A DNA stretch of 64,000 nt from Chitinophagaceae bacterium (GTDB lineage Bacteria > Bacteroidota > Bacteroidia > Chitinophagales > Chitinophagaceae): positions 26,108 through 90,107 of the forward strand of contig JABFRU010000018.1 in the NCBI GenBank assembly GCA_013140985.1. The letters are read 5' to 3'. The first letter of the stretch is position 1, and every line of letters starts with the position of its first letter. The position numbers were made by a program, and so were the translations under genes. Below, piece after piece: positions 40,636-51,928 of this stretch. The notes under the pieces are model-generated. The model ran no database searches, was not told the DNA's origin, and was given only the letters and a program-made list of their open reading frames with translations.

Positions 40636-43047
40636 ATGAAAAAAGCAGTCCGCATCTTCTGGCGCATTTTTATCGGTGGTTTTGTCGCATTCATTTTACT
40701 CATCGTCATGGCCAACTTCGGGGTATTTGGCAAAATGCCATCCCTCTCCGAGTTGGAAAACCCCTCCATCCTGCAGGCATCCGAAGTATATGCCGCCGAT
40801 GGAACACTGATGGGCAAATACTATCTGGAAAGAGGCAATCGGAGCAATGTGAAGTACCGGGATATTTCCCAGCATGTGGTCAATGCACTGATCGCCACAG
40901 AAGATGAACGTTTTCATAATCATAGCGGTATAGATTTTAAATCAACCATGCGGGCTGTATTTACACTCGGCCGGCAGGGCGGAGGCAGCACCATCACCCA
41001 GCAATTAGCCAAAGCATTATTGGCCCAGGGCAGCCGCAATAAAGCAATAAGGGTAATTGAAAAACTGAAAGAATGGATCATCTCCGTAAAACTTGAAAAG
41101 AATTTTACTAAAGAAGAAATCATCACCCTTTATTTGAATGCAGTGCCTTTCGGCGATAATATCTATGGCATCCGCAATGCATCAAGAACATTCTTTCAAA
41201 AAGAACCCGACCGCCTGAATGTTGAAGAAGCAGCAGTGCTGGTGGGTATGCTGAAAGCGAATTATACTTACAATCCACGCCGCAATCCTATTGCAGCAAG
41301 GGACCGGAGAAATGTAGTGTTGAACCAGATGGTCATCAATGGGAAACTGGACAAAACAGAAGCTGAAAGACTAAAAAAACTTCCTATTGACATGAGCCGC
41401 TACAGGAAAATGGACGAGAACACCGGGTATGCTCCTTATTTCAGGGAAGTATTAAAGACAGAAATAAAAAAAGCGCTGGAAGATGTAAAAAAACCAAACG
41501 GCAAATCCTATAATATTTATAACGACGGATTGAAGATATATACAACCATCAATCCGCAAATGCAGGAATATGCCGAAGAAGGAATGGCATTGCAAATGGC
41601 ATCTCTGCAAAAAGGAATAGATGCCAGGTCGGATATGAAAACAGGCACCATCTGGAAGAACCATGATAAAATCATTGAAAAAGCCATGAAAGAATCCGAC
41701 CGCTGGAAGAACATGGCGGAGGATGGTTTTACTGATAAAGAGATTATGGCAAGCTTTGATGTAAAAACAAAGATGACCGTATTCTCCTGGAACAGCAGGC
41801 GGGAGAAAGATACAACGATGACGCCCAAGGATTCCATCAAATATCATTTGCAGATGGAGCAGGCCGCTTTTATGGCGATGGATCCCGTTACCGGCGAAGT
41901 GAGAGCATGGGTGGGCGGCATTAATTATAAAACATACAAGAACGACCATGTGAACCTGAATACAAAAAGACAAGTTGGTTCTACCATCAAACCTTTTTTA
42001 TATACACAGGCCATGGAAGAAAGGAATTTTACTCCGGAAACAGAATGTGAGAATGTAGCACAGAATTTTGGCAGCAACCGGTGGGTGCCTGCCGGAAGAA
42101 GATGCGGTGGTGGCGTTCTCAAAATGGCCGATGCATTGGCCTATTCGAAGAACTGTGCCACGGCATATATCATGAAACAAGTGGGCCCGGCACAGTTCGC
42201 TGATTTTCTTAGCCGGTTGAATATACCTACCAAAATTCAACCATTCCCTTCTATTTGTTTGGGCACCTGCGATCTGTCGTTATATGAAATGCTTTGGGGC
42301 TACACCGTTTTTGCAGGCCGTGGTTTTTCTACCCGTCCTTATTGCATCAGCCGCATTGAAGACAGGAATGGTAATGTGATCAAACGATTTGATTATAGTG
42401 TGAACAGAAAAGAAGTAGTGAGTGAAGTGACAGCCTACACCATGGCCCGCATGATGCAGGGAACTGTTGACAAGGGCACTGCAAGAGGAATGCGTACAAG
42501 AGTTGGCGCTGCTGAAATGGGTGGCAAAACAGGTACTACTGATGATAATGCCGATGCGTGGTTCATTGGATATACTCCTCAACTATTAGCCGGCTCATGG
42601 GTAGGCTTTGAATATAATTTTATGCGCAACCAGGGCGATGGTTCTTATATTTCAAGACCGATCACCGAATATTTTTTCAAAAAAGTGTTAGCCGATAAAA
42701 AATTAGGCATTGAAAGAGATGCAAAGTTTGTGAAGCCTGCCGAAATGGAAAATGAAATGATGAGCGCCGATATTACAATAAGTGAGTCCGATCCCACCCC
42801 TGCCGCAGAGTGTGATGGCTGTAGCGAAACAACTGAAGAAGATTATAATCAATATGATAACGACACGATCGGTCCTGAGTCAAAGCCGCCAATGGATGAC
42901 GACAAACCGGTAAAGAAAGATACTGTAGCAAAGACCCCGGTGAAAAAAGAAGAGAACAATACTGCACCTATCGGTTCTAAGGTTGAAGAGCCTAAAAAGA
43001 AAAAAGGTCTTCTCAAAAGGATATTCGGGTCAAAAAACGATAAATAG
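40636..43047 (+). CDS. Penicillin-binding protein 1A (transglycosylase/transpeptidase)
   Basis: EDERFHNHSGIDFKSTMRAV, GGSTITQQLAKALL, NAVPFGDNIYGIRNAS, STIKPFLYT, GKTGTTDDNADAWF. Confidence 0.95.
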   Translation: MKKAVRIFWRIFIGGFVAFILLIVMANFGVFGKMPSLSELENPSILQASEVYAADGTLMGKYYLERGNRSNVKYRDISQHVVNALIATEDERFHNHSGIDFKSTMRAVFTLGRQGGGSTITQQLAKALLAQGSRNKAIRVIEKLKEWIISVKLEKNFTKEEIITLYLNAVPFGDNIYGIRNASRTFFQKEPDRLNVEEAAVLVGMLKANYTYNPRRNPIAARDRRNVVLNQMVINGKLDKTEAERLKKLPIDMSRYRKMDENTGYAPYFREVLKTEIKKALEDVKKPNGKSYNIYNDGLKIYTTINPQMQEYAEEGMALQMASLQKGIDARSDMKTGTIWKNHDKIIEKAMKESDRWKNMAEDGFTDKEIMASFDVKTKMTVFSWNSRREKDTTMTPKDSIKYHLQMEQAAFMAMDPVTGEVRAWVGGINYKTYKNDHVNLNTKRQVGSTIKPFLYTQAMEERNFTPETECENVAQNFGSNRWVPAGRRCGGGVLKMADALAYSKNCATAYIMKQVGPAQFADFLSRLNIPTKIQPFPSICLGTCDLSLYEMLWGYTVFAGRGFSTRPYCISRIEDRNGNVIKRFDYSVNRKEVVSEVTAYTMARMMQGTVDKGTARGMRTRVGAAEMGGKTGTTDDNADAWFIGYTPQLLAGSWVGFEYNFMRNQGDGSYISRPITEYFFKKVLADKKLGIERDAKFVKPAEMENEMMSADITISESDPTPAAECDGCSETTEEDYNQYDNDTIGPESKPPMDDDKPVKKDTVAKTPVKKEENNTAPIGSKVEEPKKKKGLLKRIFGSKNDK

Positions 43048-43144
43048 TTTAAGGTTTATAAGCGGAAAGGTTTAACGTTGGGTTTTCGAAATCCGAAGAC
43101 AACCCTGCAAACTCACACCAGCATTAAACATCAAACCTTAAACG
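43048..43144. repeat. Intergenic TTTAAGGTTT/AAACCTTAAA inverted repeat
   Basis: gtttaaggttta and aaggtttaacgtt versus aaaccttaaacgtt. Confidence 0.5.
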
Positions 43145-43190
43145 TTATACAACAACATAATTCCTATCTTCCCCATACCAAAACTAATAT

Positions 43191-43922
43191 ATGGATTACA
43201 TTGCTATCGCCATTGCCCCCGGTATTGCAATTTGTCTTTTTATTTTTTACAAAGACATTTATAACCGGGAACCAAAGCTGAACCTTATCGTCAGTTTTAT
43301 ACTCGGATGCTTTGCCATTGTTCCTGCAATTTTTTTTGAAGATGCTTTTAGTTATACAAATGACCGCACAGTAACGGGTGTCGCCATATTCTCCTACGCC
43401 ATTGTTGCTTTCAGCGAAGAGTTTTCCAAATTCATCGGTCTCCGGCTGTACGCCTACAATCAGAAGAGTTTTGATGAACCGCTGGATGGTATTGTTTACG
43501 GAGTGATGGTGAGCATGGGTTTTGCCACACTCGAAAACATTATGTATGTATTAAAGTATGCTGAAATCGGAATGGGGTACGAGGTTGGCATCAAACGGAT
43601 GTTCCTGAGTGTGCCGGCACATGCTACTTTCGGAGTAGTGATGGGATATTTTATCGGCAAAGCAAAGTCCGATCCCAAAAATAGTTTTATGCTGATGGTG
43701 GCAGGGTTGCTCAGCGCCATTTTCCTTCATGGCACTTACGACTTTTTCCTTTTTGTATATGAAACAACGATCTGGGGCAGGCAAACTGGCGAAACATTAC
43801 TTGTCGGCGGCGCTATCGTTTCTTTTATCCTCTCCCTTATACTAAGCCGCAAGCTGATAAAGTCACATCGAAAGCTTTCAAAAGAAATGTTCATTATTAA
43901 AAAAGATGATACCAGTGTTTGA
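43191..43922 (+). CDS. PrsW-family intramembrane metalloprotease-like protein
   Basis: AFSEEFSKFIGLRLYAYN, GIVYGVMVSMGFATLENIMYVL, PAHATFGVVMGYF. Confidence 0.85.
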   Translation: MDYIAIAIAPGIAICLFIFYKDIYNREPKLNLIVSFILGCFAIVPAIFFEDAFSYTNDRTVTGVAIFSYAIVAFSEEFSKFIGLRLYAYNQKSFDEPLDGIVYGVMVSMGFATLENIMYVLKYAEIGMGYEVGIKRMFLSVPAHATFGVVMGYFIGKAKSDPKNSFMLMVAGLLSAIFLHGTYDFFLFVYETTIWGRQTGETLLVGGAIVSFILSLILSRKLIKSHRKLSKEMFIIKKDDTSV

Positions 43923-44403
43923 TATCCGTAAAGCAACAGCAGAAAATATCCCCCTGATCCGTGAGCTTACCTATAAAGTATGGCCGCAAACCTATGCAGC
44001 CGTTCTTTCGCAGCTGCAAATCAATTATATGCTGGAGATGATGTACAGCCCTGCTTCTTTGCAAAAACAAATGAACGACGGCGCTCAATTCATTTTGGTC
44101 TATGATTCAGCAGAGCCGGCAGGTTTTGCGTCTTACCAGGAAACAGAACCTTCCATTTATAAATTACATAAAATATATGTGTTGCCTTCGCAGCAAGGCA
44201 AAGGTACCGGCCGTTTTGTTATTGATCATATTATTAATGAGATAAGCAACAAGAATGGAAAAGCGCTGCAACTGCAGGTCAATCGGCATAATAAGGCCAA
44301 AAGTTTTTATGAACGATTAGGTTTTACTGTCATAGATGAGATCAACCTTGATATTGGCAATGGTTTTTTTATGAATGATTATGTGATGGAGAAAAAATTG
44401 TAA
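43906..44403 (+). CDS. GNAT family N-acetyltransferase
   Basis: HKIYVLPSQQGKGTGRFVIDHI, NRHNKAKSFYERLGFTV; overlaps the previous gene by 17 bp. Confidence 0.9.
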   Translation: MIPVFDIRKATAENIPLIRELTYKVWPQTYAAVLSQLQINYMLEMMYSPASLQKQMNDGAQFILVYDSAEPAGFASYQETEPSIYKLHKIYVLPSQQGKGTGRFVIDHIINEISNKNGKALQLQVNRHNKAKSFYERLGFTVIDEINLDIGNGFFMNDYVMEKKL

Positions 44404-44407
44404 CCGT

Positions 44408-44707
44408 TCATTGCTTGTGCATCTTGAGCTTCTTCGCCATTTCGGCGTCCATGGTATCGGCCGAAATTCCATAGCCATTCACCAATACACCTTTCATCCC
44501 GTTTTTTGATTCAATGGCATATACTATCGCTTCGTCAGAGGGATCGCTGTCGCCTTCAAATCGATGGACCTCTATGATCTCAAAGTCATTAACATCAAAT
44601 TTATTCCCGTGGCAAATAAGGCAGTTTTCCTCCAGGTTAAAGTCAAGATCAAATCCTCTTTTCTTTAATCCGCTTGTAGCTGCGGATACTGTATCGTAAG
44701 TGTGCAT
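44408..44707 (-). CDS. Small conserved Bacteroidota protein
   Basis: 99-aa ORF MHTYDTVSAATSGLKKRGFDLDFNLEENCLICHG...; convergent with the GNAT gene. Confidence 0.6.
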   Translation of the reverse strand: MHTYDTVSAATSGLKKRGFDLDFNLEENCLICHGNKFDVNDFEIIEVHRFEGDSDPSDEAIVYAIESKNGMKGVLVNGYGISADTMDAEMAKKLKMHKQ

Positions 44708-44773
44708 AAGTTGTCTTTTTTCAATTCAAAGCTACTCTATTTACAGCCTGTCGGCCGTTGTTTATGGTCAGCA

Positions 44774-44812
44774 AATTGACACATTTGCACATTGGCAAAT
44801 TGGCACATTAAC
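44774..44812. repeat. Short A/T-rich intergenic repeat (aaattGgCacatt type)
   Basis: aaattgacacatttgcacattggcaaattggcacatta: repeated CACATT/AAATTGgCAC units. Confidence 0.45.
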
Positions 44813-44847
44813 CATACCTTTGCCGCCGAAAAACAAATAATAAAATT

Positions 44848-46173
44848 ATGTCCACAACAACAAAAACAATTGACTTTAGCCTTCCCTATAAAGTAGCTGA
44901 TATCTCATTGGCAGAATGGGGTCGTAAAGAAATAAGATTGGCCGAAGCAGAAATGCCCGGCCTGATGAGCATCCGCAAAGAATACGGTCCTTCTCAACCG
45001 CTGAAAGGCGCAAGAGTGGCCGGCTGTTTGCACATGACCATTCAAACTGCAGTTTTAATTGAAACATTAACTGCATTGGGTGCTGAAGTTAAATGGAGCT
45101 CCTGCAATATATTTTCTACACAAGATCATGCTGCTGCTGCGATTGCTGCTGCCGGTATTGGTGTATTTGCATGGAAAGGACAAACACAGGAAGAGGCTGA
45201 CTGGTGCATTGAACAAACATTGTTCTTTGGTGGCAAGGACAAACCATTGAACATGATCCTTGACGATGGCGGCGATCTTACCAATATGGTATTGGATACC
45301 TATCCTGAATTGATCCAGCATGTAAAAGGTATTTCAGAAGAAACAACTACCGGTGTTCACCGTTTGTATGAAAGAGTAGCAAAAGGAACATTACCGATGC
45401 CTGCAATCAATGTGAACGATTCTGTTACCAAATCAAAATTCGATAACAAATACGGTTGCAAAGAAAGTTTGGTGGATTCTATCCGCCGTGCCACTGATGT
45501 GATGCTGGCTGGTAAAATAGCTGTTGTAGGCGGTTATGGTGATGTGGGTAAAGGTTCGGCTGCTTCATTAGCAGGCGCTGGTTGCCGTGTGATCGTTACC
45601 GAGATCGATCCTATCTGTGCTTTACAGGCTGCGATGGATGGATTTGAAGTAAAGAAAATGATCGATGCAGTAAAAGAAGCGGATATTGTTGTTACGGCGA
45701 GCGGCTGCCGTGACCTGATAAGAGGTGAACATTTCAAATTAATGAAGGATAAAGTGATCGTTTGTAATATCGGCCACTTTGATATTGAAATTGATATTGC
45801 CTGGTTGAATACGAACTATGGCGATACAAAAGATACCATTAAACCACAGGTTGATATATATAATGTAAATGGTAAAGACATCATCATTTTGGCTGAAGGC
45901 CGTTTAGTGAATTTGGGTTGTGCAACAGGTCACCCTTCATTTGTGATGAGTAATTCTTTCTCTAACCAAACATTGGCTCAAATAGAATTATGGCAAAACC
46001 ATAAAAACTATGAGAACAAAGTATATGTTCTTCCAAAACATCTGGATGAGAAAGTAGCAAGGCTGCACCTTTCAAAAATTGGTGTTGAGCTGGATGAACT
46101 GACGAAAGAACAAGCCGACTATTTAGGTATCAGCAAGAATGGTCCTTTCAAGTCAGATCTTTACAGGTATTAA
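44848..46173 (+). CDS. ahcY: Adenosylhomocysteinase
   Basis: [91 protein letters not shown]. Confidence 0.97.
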   Translation: MSTTTKTIDFSLPYKVADISLAEWGRKEIRLAEAEMPGLMSIRKEYGPSQPLKGARVAGCLHMTIQTAVLIETLTALGAEVKWSSCNIFSTQDHAAAAIAAAGIGVFAWKGQTQEEADWCIEQTLFFGGKDKPLNMILDDGGDLTNMVLDTYPELIQHVKGISEETTTGVHRLYERVAKGTLPMPAINVNDSVTKSKFDNKYGCKESLVDSIRRATDVMLAGKIAVVGGYGDVGKGSAASLAGAGCRVIVTEIDPICALQAAMDGFEVKKMIDAVKEADIVVTASGCRDLIRGEHFKLMKDKVIVCNIGHFDIEIDIAWLNTNYGDTKDTIKPQVDIYNVNGKDIIILAEGRLVNLGCATGHPSFVMSNSFSNQTLAQIELWQNHKNYENKVYVLPKHLDEKVARLHLSKIGVELDELTKEQADYLGISKNGPFKSDLYRY

Positions 46174-46197
46174 TAGAGAACATTAATAATAAAACGT

Positions 46198-46227
46198 AAC
46201 CCGCTTCATCGAGGCGGGTTTTTTTTA
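46198..46227 (+). terminator. Intrinsic terminator after ahcY
   Basis: AACCCGC-ttcatcgag-GCGGGTTTTTTTT. Confidence 0.85.
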
Positions 46228-46324
46228 TTTTCTGCCGCAAAATAACACCGGCTTACCGTAAACTAACCCGCTTGCGGACAGATGGGAAATCACTATCTAA
46301 TTTGGCTGAACAAAATAAAACGTC

Positions 46325-48064
46325 ATGAAAAAATTGTTCAGCCTCCTATTTATTCTCCTCCCCTCTTTACTGATAGCACAAAGTGTTGGTATCAATAATG
46401 ATGGTTCGCAACCCAACAGTACGGCCATACTCGATATTAAAAGTACCAGCAAAGGATTACTGATACCCCGCATGACAACAGCGGAAAGAAACGCCATTGT
46501 TTCCCCGGCTATCGGGTTAACTGTTTTCGACACAGAAACAGTCAGCTACTGGATGTTCCGTGGTGATATATATGGGAACTGGTCAGAGCTGCAGCATACT
46601 TATCTAAAAACATGGACCGAAACAGGTGGTCATATATATAATACAAACAATGGTAATGTGGGTATTGGCACAGCTAACCCTGCCTCAAAACTTACCATCA
46701 ATGGTATTGATCCTGTTATTGGTATAATGAATAATGGATTGGCAAATAGTTTTATACAGGCCGAAGGAGTCAATATGAGGATCAGCACTTCCTTTGACAA
46801 TCCAACCGGTAAATTAGTATTGGGCACAAAGGGCAATGATAATTTATCTATAGATCAATTTGGCCGTGTTTCCATCGGAACCTCATCTTCTTTTGATGCA
46901 GAAATGAAACTGAACGGTAACTCTTCCGTACGTTTTGCCTTTATGCACCAGGATGTACAGAAAGGTTTTTTATTGCTAAATGGAGATGATTTCAAAATGG
47001 GGACTTATGGCGGCAATAATGGAAACATAGTTTTTTCTCCAAAAGGAGTTGATAAGATATGGATTGATGAAAACGGTCAATTGGGTATTGGAACTGCTAC
47101 TCCGGTTTCTGCATTAACAATTAATGGTACAAATCCTTATATAGAAATGCAAAATGCCGGCGTCAATAAAGGATTTCTTATGGTCAATGGAAATGACCTG
47201 CGGATAGGAACTAATTCCACCAATACAACAGGCAATCTTGTACTTCAGACAAAATTGATTGACAGGATGACGATAGATGAAACCGGCAGGATCGGGATCG
47301 GCACTGCATCGCCTTCATCTATCTTAACTATTAATGCTACCGACCCTATTTTGCAACTAAAAAATGACGATGCAGATAAAGGGTTTGTTCAGCTCGTTGA
47401 TAGTGATATTAAGATTGGCACCAATTCGTCAAATACATATGGAAAGTTTTTTGTACGAACGTCAGGTTCAGACAGGCTGGTTGTCAATTACGATGGCAAT
47501 GTAGGTATCGGAACATCATTTCCTTACCAAACTCTGTCTCTTGATGACAGTAACCCGGAACTGGGATTTAATGTTTCTTCTTCATTATATGCATCCATCA
47601 GGACTAACAGTTATACCGGGGATTTTGAAATTAAAAAAACAATTGCCGGGGATGGTAAAATATGGATCAATGCAAATAACGGTTCTGGCTGGGGCATACA
47701 TCTTACAGAGAACGGATACTTTCATTATGGCAGCGGGCTAACGCCTTCCGGTTATCCTTTCAGCAGCCAGGGAAGAATGCTTGCCCCTGATTTTGTAGCG
47801 TTAGCTGTTGCCAACTGGCCCGATTATGTTTTTGCTGATACCTATAAACTAAAACCGCTTTCAGAAGTAAAAAAATTCATTGAAGAAAATAAACACCTTC
47901 CCGGCATTCCTTCTGCTGCGCAAATTGAAAAAGAAGGTATTCAACTGGGTGATATGAGTAAAAGACTGATGGAAAAAATAGAAGAGCTTACTCTTTATAT
48001 ATTTCAACAGCAGGAGCAATTAGAAGATCTGAAAAAACAAGTACAGGCAAAAGCTGAAAAATGA
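46325..48064 (+). CDS. Repetitive fibre-like secreted protein
   Basis: Signal peptide; repeated IGIGTxxPxSxLTINGTDP...; C-terminal YKLKPLSEVKKFIEENKHLPGIPSAAQIEKEGIQLGDM...coiled coil, typical of tail-fibre-like Bacteroidota proteins. Confidence 0.8.
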   Translation: MKKLFSLLFILLPSLLIAQSVGINNDGSQPNSTAILDIKSTSKGLLIPRMTTAERNAIVSPAIGLTVFDTETVSYWMFRGDIYGNWSELQHTYLKTWTETGGHIYNTNNGNVGIGTANPASKLTINGIDPVIGIMNNGLANSFIQAEGVNMRISTSFDNPTGKLVLGTKGNDNLSIDQFGRVSIGTSSSFDAEMKLNGNSSVRFAFMHQDVQKGFLLLNGDDFKMGTYGGNNGNIVFSPKGVDKIWIDENGQLGIGTATPVSALTINGTNPYIEMQNAGVNKGFLMVNGNDLRIGTNSTNTTGNLVLQTKLIDRMTIDETGRIGIGTASPSSILTINATDPILQLKNDDADKGFVQLVDSDIKIGTNSSNTYGKFFVRTSGSDRLVVNYDGNVGIGTSFPYQTLSLDDSNPELGFNVSSSLYASIRTNSYTGDFEIKKTIAGDGKIWINANNGSGWGIHLTENGYFHYGSGLTPSGYPFSSQGRMLAPDFVALAVANWPDYVFADTYKLKPLSEVKKFIEENKHLPGIPSAAQIEKEGIQLGDMSKRLMEKIEELTLYIFQQQEQLEDLKKQVQAKAEK

Positions 48065-48071
48065 TTAATTT

Positions 48072-51000
48072 TTGATTGAATATTCCCGTTTGAAAGCCAG
48101 GTTCGTCATATCAAGCATTACTACTTTATTTTTCATCGCAATAAAAATGCAGGCACAGCCCCCTGCATTTTATCACTTAAGCACAGCCGAAGGTCTTAGC
48201 GAAAATAATGTTACGACCGCCGCAAGAGATAAAGCCGGTGTTCTCTGGATCGCCACAACGGAAGGCCTGAACAGTTTTGATGGCAACCGGATTACTACCT
48301 ATCACAAACACAAATACCCTGAGCTGGCCGATAATAGTGTTGAAAGAATCGTTATTGATGACAGAAACAGGATTTGGCTGCGCACCAACACACACTACCT
48401 GACCATGCTCGATGAAAAAAGAAAATTTCATCGCATCAAAGTAGGTGATACAACAGATGCAACTAACATTTCAGCAGTATTTTATACTACTGCACATGGT
48501 GTTGTTGCCATAAAGAACCGCCAGCACTATTTTCAAAAGAAAGGAAATGACACTGCATTTGAAAAAAAACAACTCCCTATTGATGACCAGTTAACAGGTA
48601 ATATTGGTTTTACCTATTATATAGATAATGACCGGGTGATCTATTACCGGAGCAGCGCATTGGTAGTAGTTGATTATTCATCCATGAAGGTATTACTGCA
48701 TATGCCATTCCGGGGATTGAATGGTGCACACTATATCAATAACGATGAACTGATCGCTTTTACAAGAAAAGGAGATGTATTCTATCGCATCAGTATCAGT
48801 CAGCAAAAAGTTATAAAAGAATACAGAGAGATAAAAGATCAACATGGACTCTCTGTTAACGGTGAGCTTCGCAATATGACCCGTATTGATTCCAACAGGT
48901 TTGCTTTCACTACTTATTTTTCAGGATTATATATTCTCGACCTGCAAAAAGAAACAGCGAAGCATTGGGTGCATGATCCCATCGACCCCCGCAGCATTGG
49001 CGGCAATAATACATTCAACATCCGTTATGATACCAGCGGTTATTTATTTGTTACTACACAAACATCAGGTCTTCATTTTTATAACCTGAAACAACAACAA
49101 GCAACCACCAAACCCTATTTTATTGATGATAACAAACAGGTCTTCGACGGCTATATTCAATCGCTGACAACAGATGATGAAAACAATGTTTGGATGGGTA
49201 CACAGGACAGGCTCATCAGGTGGAACCGGTCCACCGATAAAACGTTGTATGTTCCACTTCAACTTCCCGGTGGCGAACCCCTGACCGGCAGGGAGACCAT
49301 CAGGGTAGTAAGAACGGATGAAGATGGAAATCTTTGGGTAGGAACCTCGAGGTTCGGTGTTTTGGTATTGAATAAACAATTAAAAATTATCGCACAGATC
49401 AATGATTCAATCCCGGGGAAAAGAACCGGTTTTCCTTCGGCATGGATCAATGCAATTGCTGCTCATAAGAACGGGAACATGTGGGTAACTACTCTTCGTG
49501 GCACCAGCATCATCAACAAAAAAACATTTGAAATAACATCATTAAATGACCATCCTTTGCTTGGTGAGATGAGCAAGATACCCGGCGCTTCCTTATGGAA
49601 TGACGAAAAAAGTAAAATGTGGATCGGCACTACCCGTGGCGCCTGGTGTTACGATGAAGATAAAAATACTTTACTGCGCTATACTACCAAAGAAGGACTT
49701 GCTCATAACACGGTATATGCAGTTAACTATGATGATCATGGCAATACTTATTTTGCTACGGCCGGCGGGTTCTCCGTTTTGTCAAAAGATGGAACTATCA
49801 AAAGTTATAACCGTTCCAATGGATTGCGAAATGATCGCTGCGAAGGCATGCTCAAAGATGAAAAAGGATTTTTATGGATCGGCAATTTGAATTGTATCAT
49901 CCGTTATGATCCCGTCAACAAAAAATTTACAGTGTTTGAAGAGGGCATCGGCTTTAGTCATGCAGGCTTCAGGGTGCGGTCATCATATAAAACCAAAACT
50001 GGCGAAATGTTTTGGGGAACAGATAAAGGGATCACTTATTTTTTTCCCGAACAAATGAGCAGCGTTACTTTACCGTTGCGTCCTTCAATAAGCTCTTTAC
50101 AGGTCGGCAATGATCTTTTCCACTTTACCGGAAAAGATGTGATCGGTTTTCCATTCAATACATCTTCATTCGTTTTTAATTTTTCTTCCGGCGAATTGAC
50201 CGGGGACAAAAAAAATCAGCTGCTTTGCAAGCTTACAGGCTTTGATGATGATTGGAAAAAGCCTTCTGTTACCGGGCAGGCCGTGTACAGCAAATTACCT
50301 CCCGGTCATTATACTTTTGAAATCAAAGCTTCCCGGGATGGCATCAACTGGTACTCCTCTTCTTACCCGGTAGAAATAATTGTTGCAAAACCCTGGTGGA
50401 GGCAAACCTGGTTCAGGATACTTGGCGTCACCATCATTGCAGCCATTGGATGGCTCATTTATTCTTATGCAAGAAAAAGAAGAAAGAATAAATTAGAAAT
50501 GATGGAGTTGAATGTGAAAATGGCAGAATCAAAATTCTCCAACCTGCGCCTGCAAATGAATCCTCATTTTCTCTTTAATTCGCTTAGCTCCATACAGCAC
50601 TTGATCGTATCACAACAAACTAACAAGGCTTATAAATATCTCACCCTGTTTTCCAACTTCCTTCGATCATTATTGAATTATGCTGAAAAGAATTTCTTGC
50701 CGCTCGATGAAGAATTGAAAATTGTAAGGATGTATATCGAACTGGAATCATTACGCTTTGACCAATCCTTTAGCTGGGAAATAAAAACGGATGAACATTT
50801 GACTAATGACGAGATTTTTGTCCCTACGCTAATGATACAACCTTTTGTAGAAAATGCTATCTGGCATGGACTTTTACATAAGGAGGGCGATAAAAAATTG
50901 CTGATCCATTTTCAAAACAGTACGGAAGAATATCTTACTTGTACAGTAGAAGATAATGGTGTAGGCAGGGAAGAATCAACAAGGATCCGGAAGAACAAGA

Positions 51001-51182
51001 TATCCTCGATGGTGCATGAAAGCAAGGGCATCAGTATCATCAAAGAGAGATTAAAATTACTGGAACAAAAAACAGGCAAACCTGCGGGGCTTGAAGTAAA
51101 AGATATTTACAATGAAAAGAATGAAGCAACAGGCACAAAAGTAATTATCACCATTCCTTACTATAATCCTGAAGAAATATGA
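48072..51182 (+). CDS. Two-component regulator propeller sensor histidine kinase
   Basis: Propeller repeats (VLWIATTEGLNSFDG, NVWMGTQDRLIRW, NLWVGTSRFG), Y_Y_Y-like domain, TM, LQMNPHFLFNSLSSIQ. Confidence 0.92.
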   Translation: MIEYSRLKARFVISSITTLFFIAIKMQAQPPAFYHLSTAEGLSENNVTTAARDKAGVLWIATTEGLNSFDGNRITTYHKHKYPELADNSVERIVIDDRNRIWLRTNTHYLTMLDEKRKFHRIKVGDTTDATNISAVFYTTAHGVVAIKNRQHYFQKKGNDTAFEKKQLPIDDQLTGNIGFTYYIDNDRVIYYRSSALVVVDYSSMKVLLHMPFRGLNGAHYINNDELIAFTRKGDVFYRISISQQKVIKEYREIKDQHGLSVNGELRNMTRIDSNRFAFTTYFSGLYILDLQKETAKHWVHDPIDPRSIGGNNTFNIRYDTSGYLFVTTQTSGLHFYNLKQQQATTKPYFIDDNKQVFDGYIQSLTTDDENNVWMGTQDRLIRWNRSTDKTLYVPLQLPGGEPLTGRETIRVVRTDEDGNLWVGTSRFGVLVLNKQLKIIAQINDSIPGKRTGFPSAWINAIAAHKNGNMWVTTLRGTSIINKKTFEITSLNDHPLLGEMSKIPGASLWNDEKSKMWIGTTRGAWCYDEDKNTLLRYTTKEGLAHNTVYAVNYDDHGNTYFATAGGFSVLSKDGTIKSYNRSNGLRNDRCEGMLKDEKGFLWIGNLNCIIRYDPVNKKFTVFEEGIGFSHAGFRVRSSYKTKTGEMFWGTDKGITYFFPEQMSSVTLPLRPSISSLQVGNDLFHFTGKDVIGFPFNTSSFVFNFSSGELTGDKKNQLLCKLTGFDDDWKKPSVTGQAVYSKLPPGHYTFEIKASRDGINWYSSSYPVEIIVAKPWWRQTWFRILGVTIIAAIGWLIYSYARKRRKNKLEMMELNVKMAESKFSNLRLQMNPHFLFNSLSSIQHLIVSQQTNKAYKYLTLFSNFLRSLLNYAEKNFLPLDEELKIVRMYIELESLRFDQSFSWEIKTDEHLTNDEIFVPTLMIQPFVENAIWHGLLHKEGDKKLLIHFQNSTEEYLTCTVEDNGVGREESTRIRKNKISSMVHESKGISIIKERLKLLEQKTGKPAGLEVKDIYNEKNEATGTKVIITIPYYNPEEI

Positions 51183-51928
51183 TAAAAGCAATGATGGTGG
51201 ATGATGAGCAATCTTCGCTGGACCTGCTGCAATGGCTGACAGTCCAGTATTGCCCCGACATCAGCTCCATTAAAACAGCCCGCAGTGTGCAGGAAGCATT
51301 GCCATTGATCCATTCATTCAAACCGGATATTGTTTTTTTGGATATACAGATGCCGCACCAGAGCGGTTTCGATCTGCTTACTACTATTGACCAATGGAAC
51401 TTTGAAGTGATATTCACCACCGCTTACAATGAATTTGCTATACAAGCCATTCGCTTTAGCGCATTGGATTATCTATTAAAACCTGTTGACGAAACAGAAT
51501 TAAAAAAAGCCGTCGAAAGATATAAAGCCAAACGCATCTATGCACCGGCAGGACAATTGCTGTTCAGGAATTTCATTCAGAATATTTCACAGGGAAGCCG
51601 GGAAAAATTCAAACTGGCGCTGGCAGATGCAACGGAAGTAAAATATGTACAACTGGATGAGATCATACGACTGCAGGCGGAAAGTAATTACACCCATATC
51701 TTCCTCAAAGGCAATAAAGTTTTTGTTTCGGCAAAAACGCTGAAGGAATATGATGAGATATTGCAGGGACATAAATTCCTGCGGGTACATAAATCACACC
51801 TGGTAAACCCTGGCCATATTGAATCGTACGACAAGCAAGGCATCCTGCACATGAGTGATGGAACAAAAGTGGAAGTAGCGAGAAGAAAAAAAGATTTCCT
51901 GCAACAGTCCCTTTCAGGAAATGGTTAA
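51179..51928 (+). CDS. LytTR-family response regulator
   Basis: AMMVDDEQSS, DIVFLDIQMPHQSGFDL, DYLLKPVDE, FLRVHKSHLVNP; 4-bp ATGA overlap with the kinase. Confidence 0.93.
   Translation: MIKAMMVDDEQSSLDLLQWLTVQYCPDISSIKTARSVQEALPLIHSFKPDIVFLDIQMPHQSGFDLLTTIDQWNFEVIFTTAYNEFAIQAIRFSALDYLLKPVDETELKKAVERYKAKRIYAPAGQLLFRNFIQNISQGSREKFKLALADATEVKYVQLDEIIRLQAESNYTHIFLKGNKVFVSAKTLKEYDEILQGHKFLRVHKSHLVNPGHIESYDKQGILHMSDGTKVEVARRKKDFLQQSLSGNG

Noticed and set aside
46680-47560. Repeat array suggestive of CRISPR or tandem DNA repeat
   Set aside because: Periodicity is protein-level (IGIGTxxP units) in a coding gene, with diverged DNA and no regular spacers.
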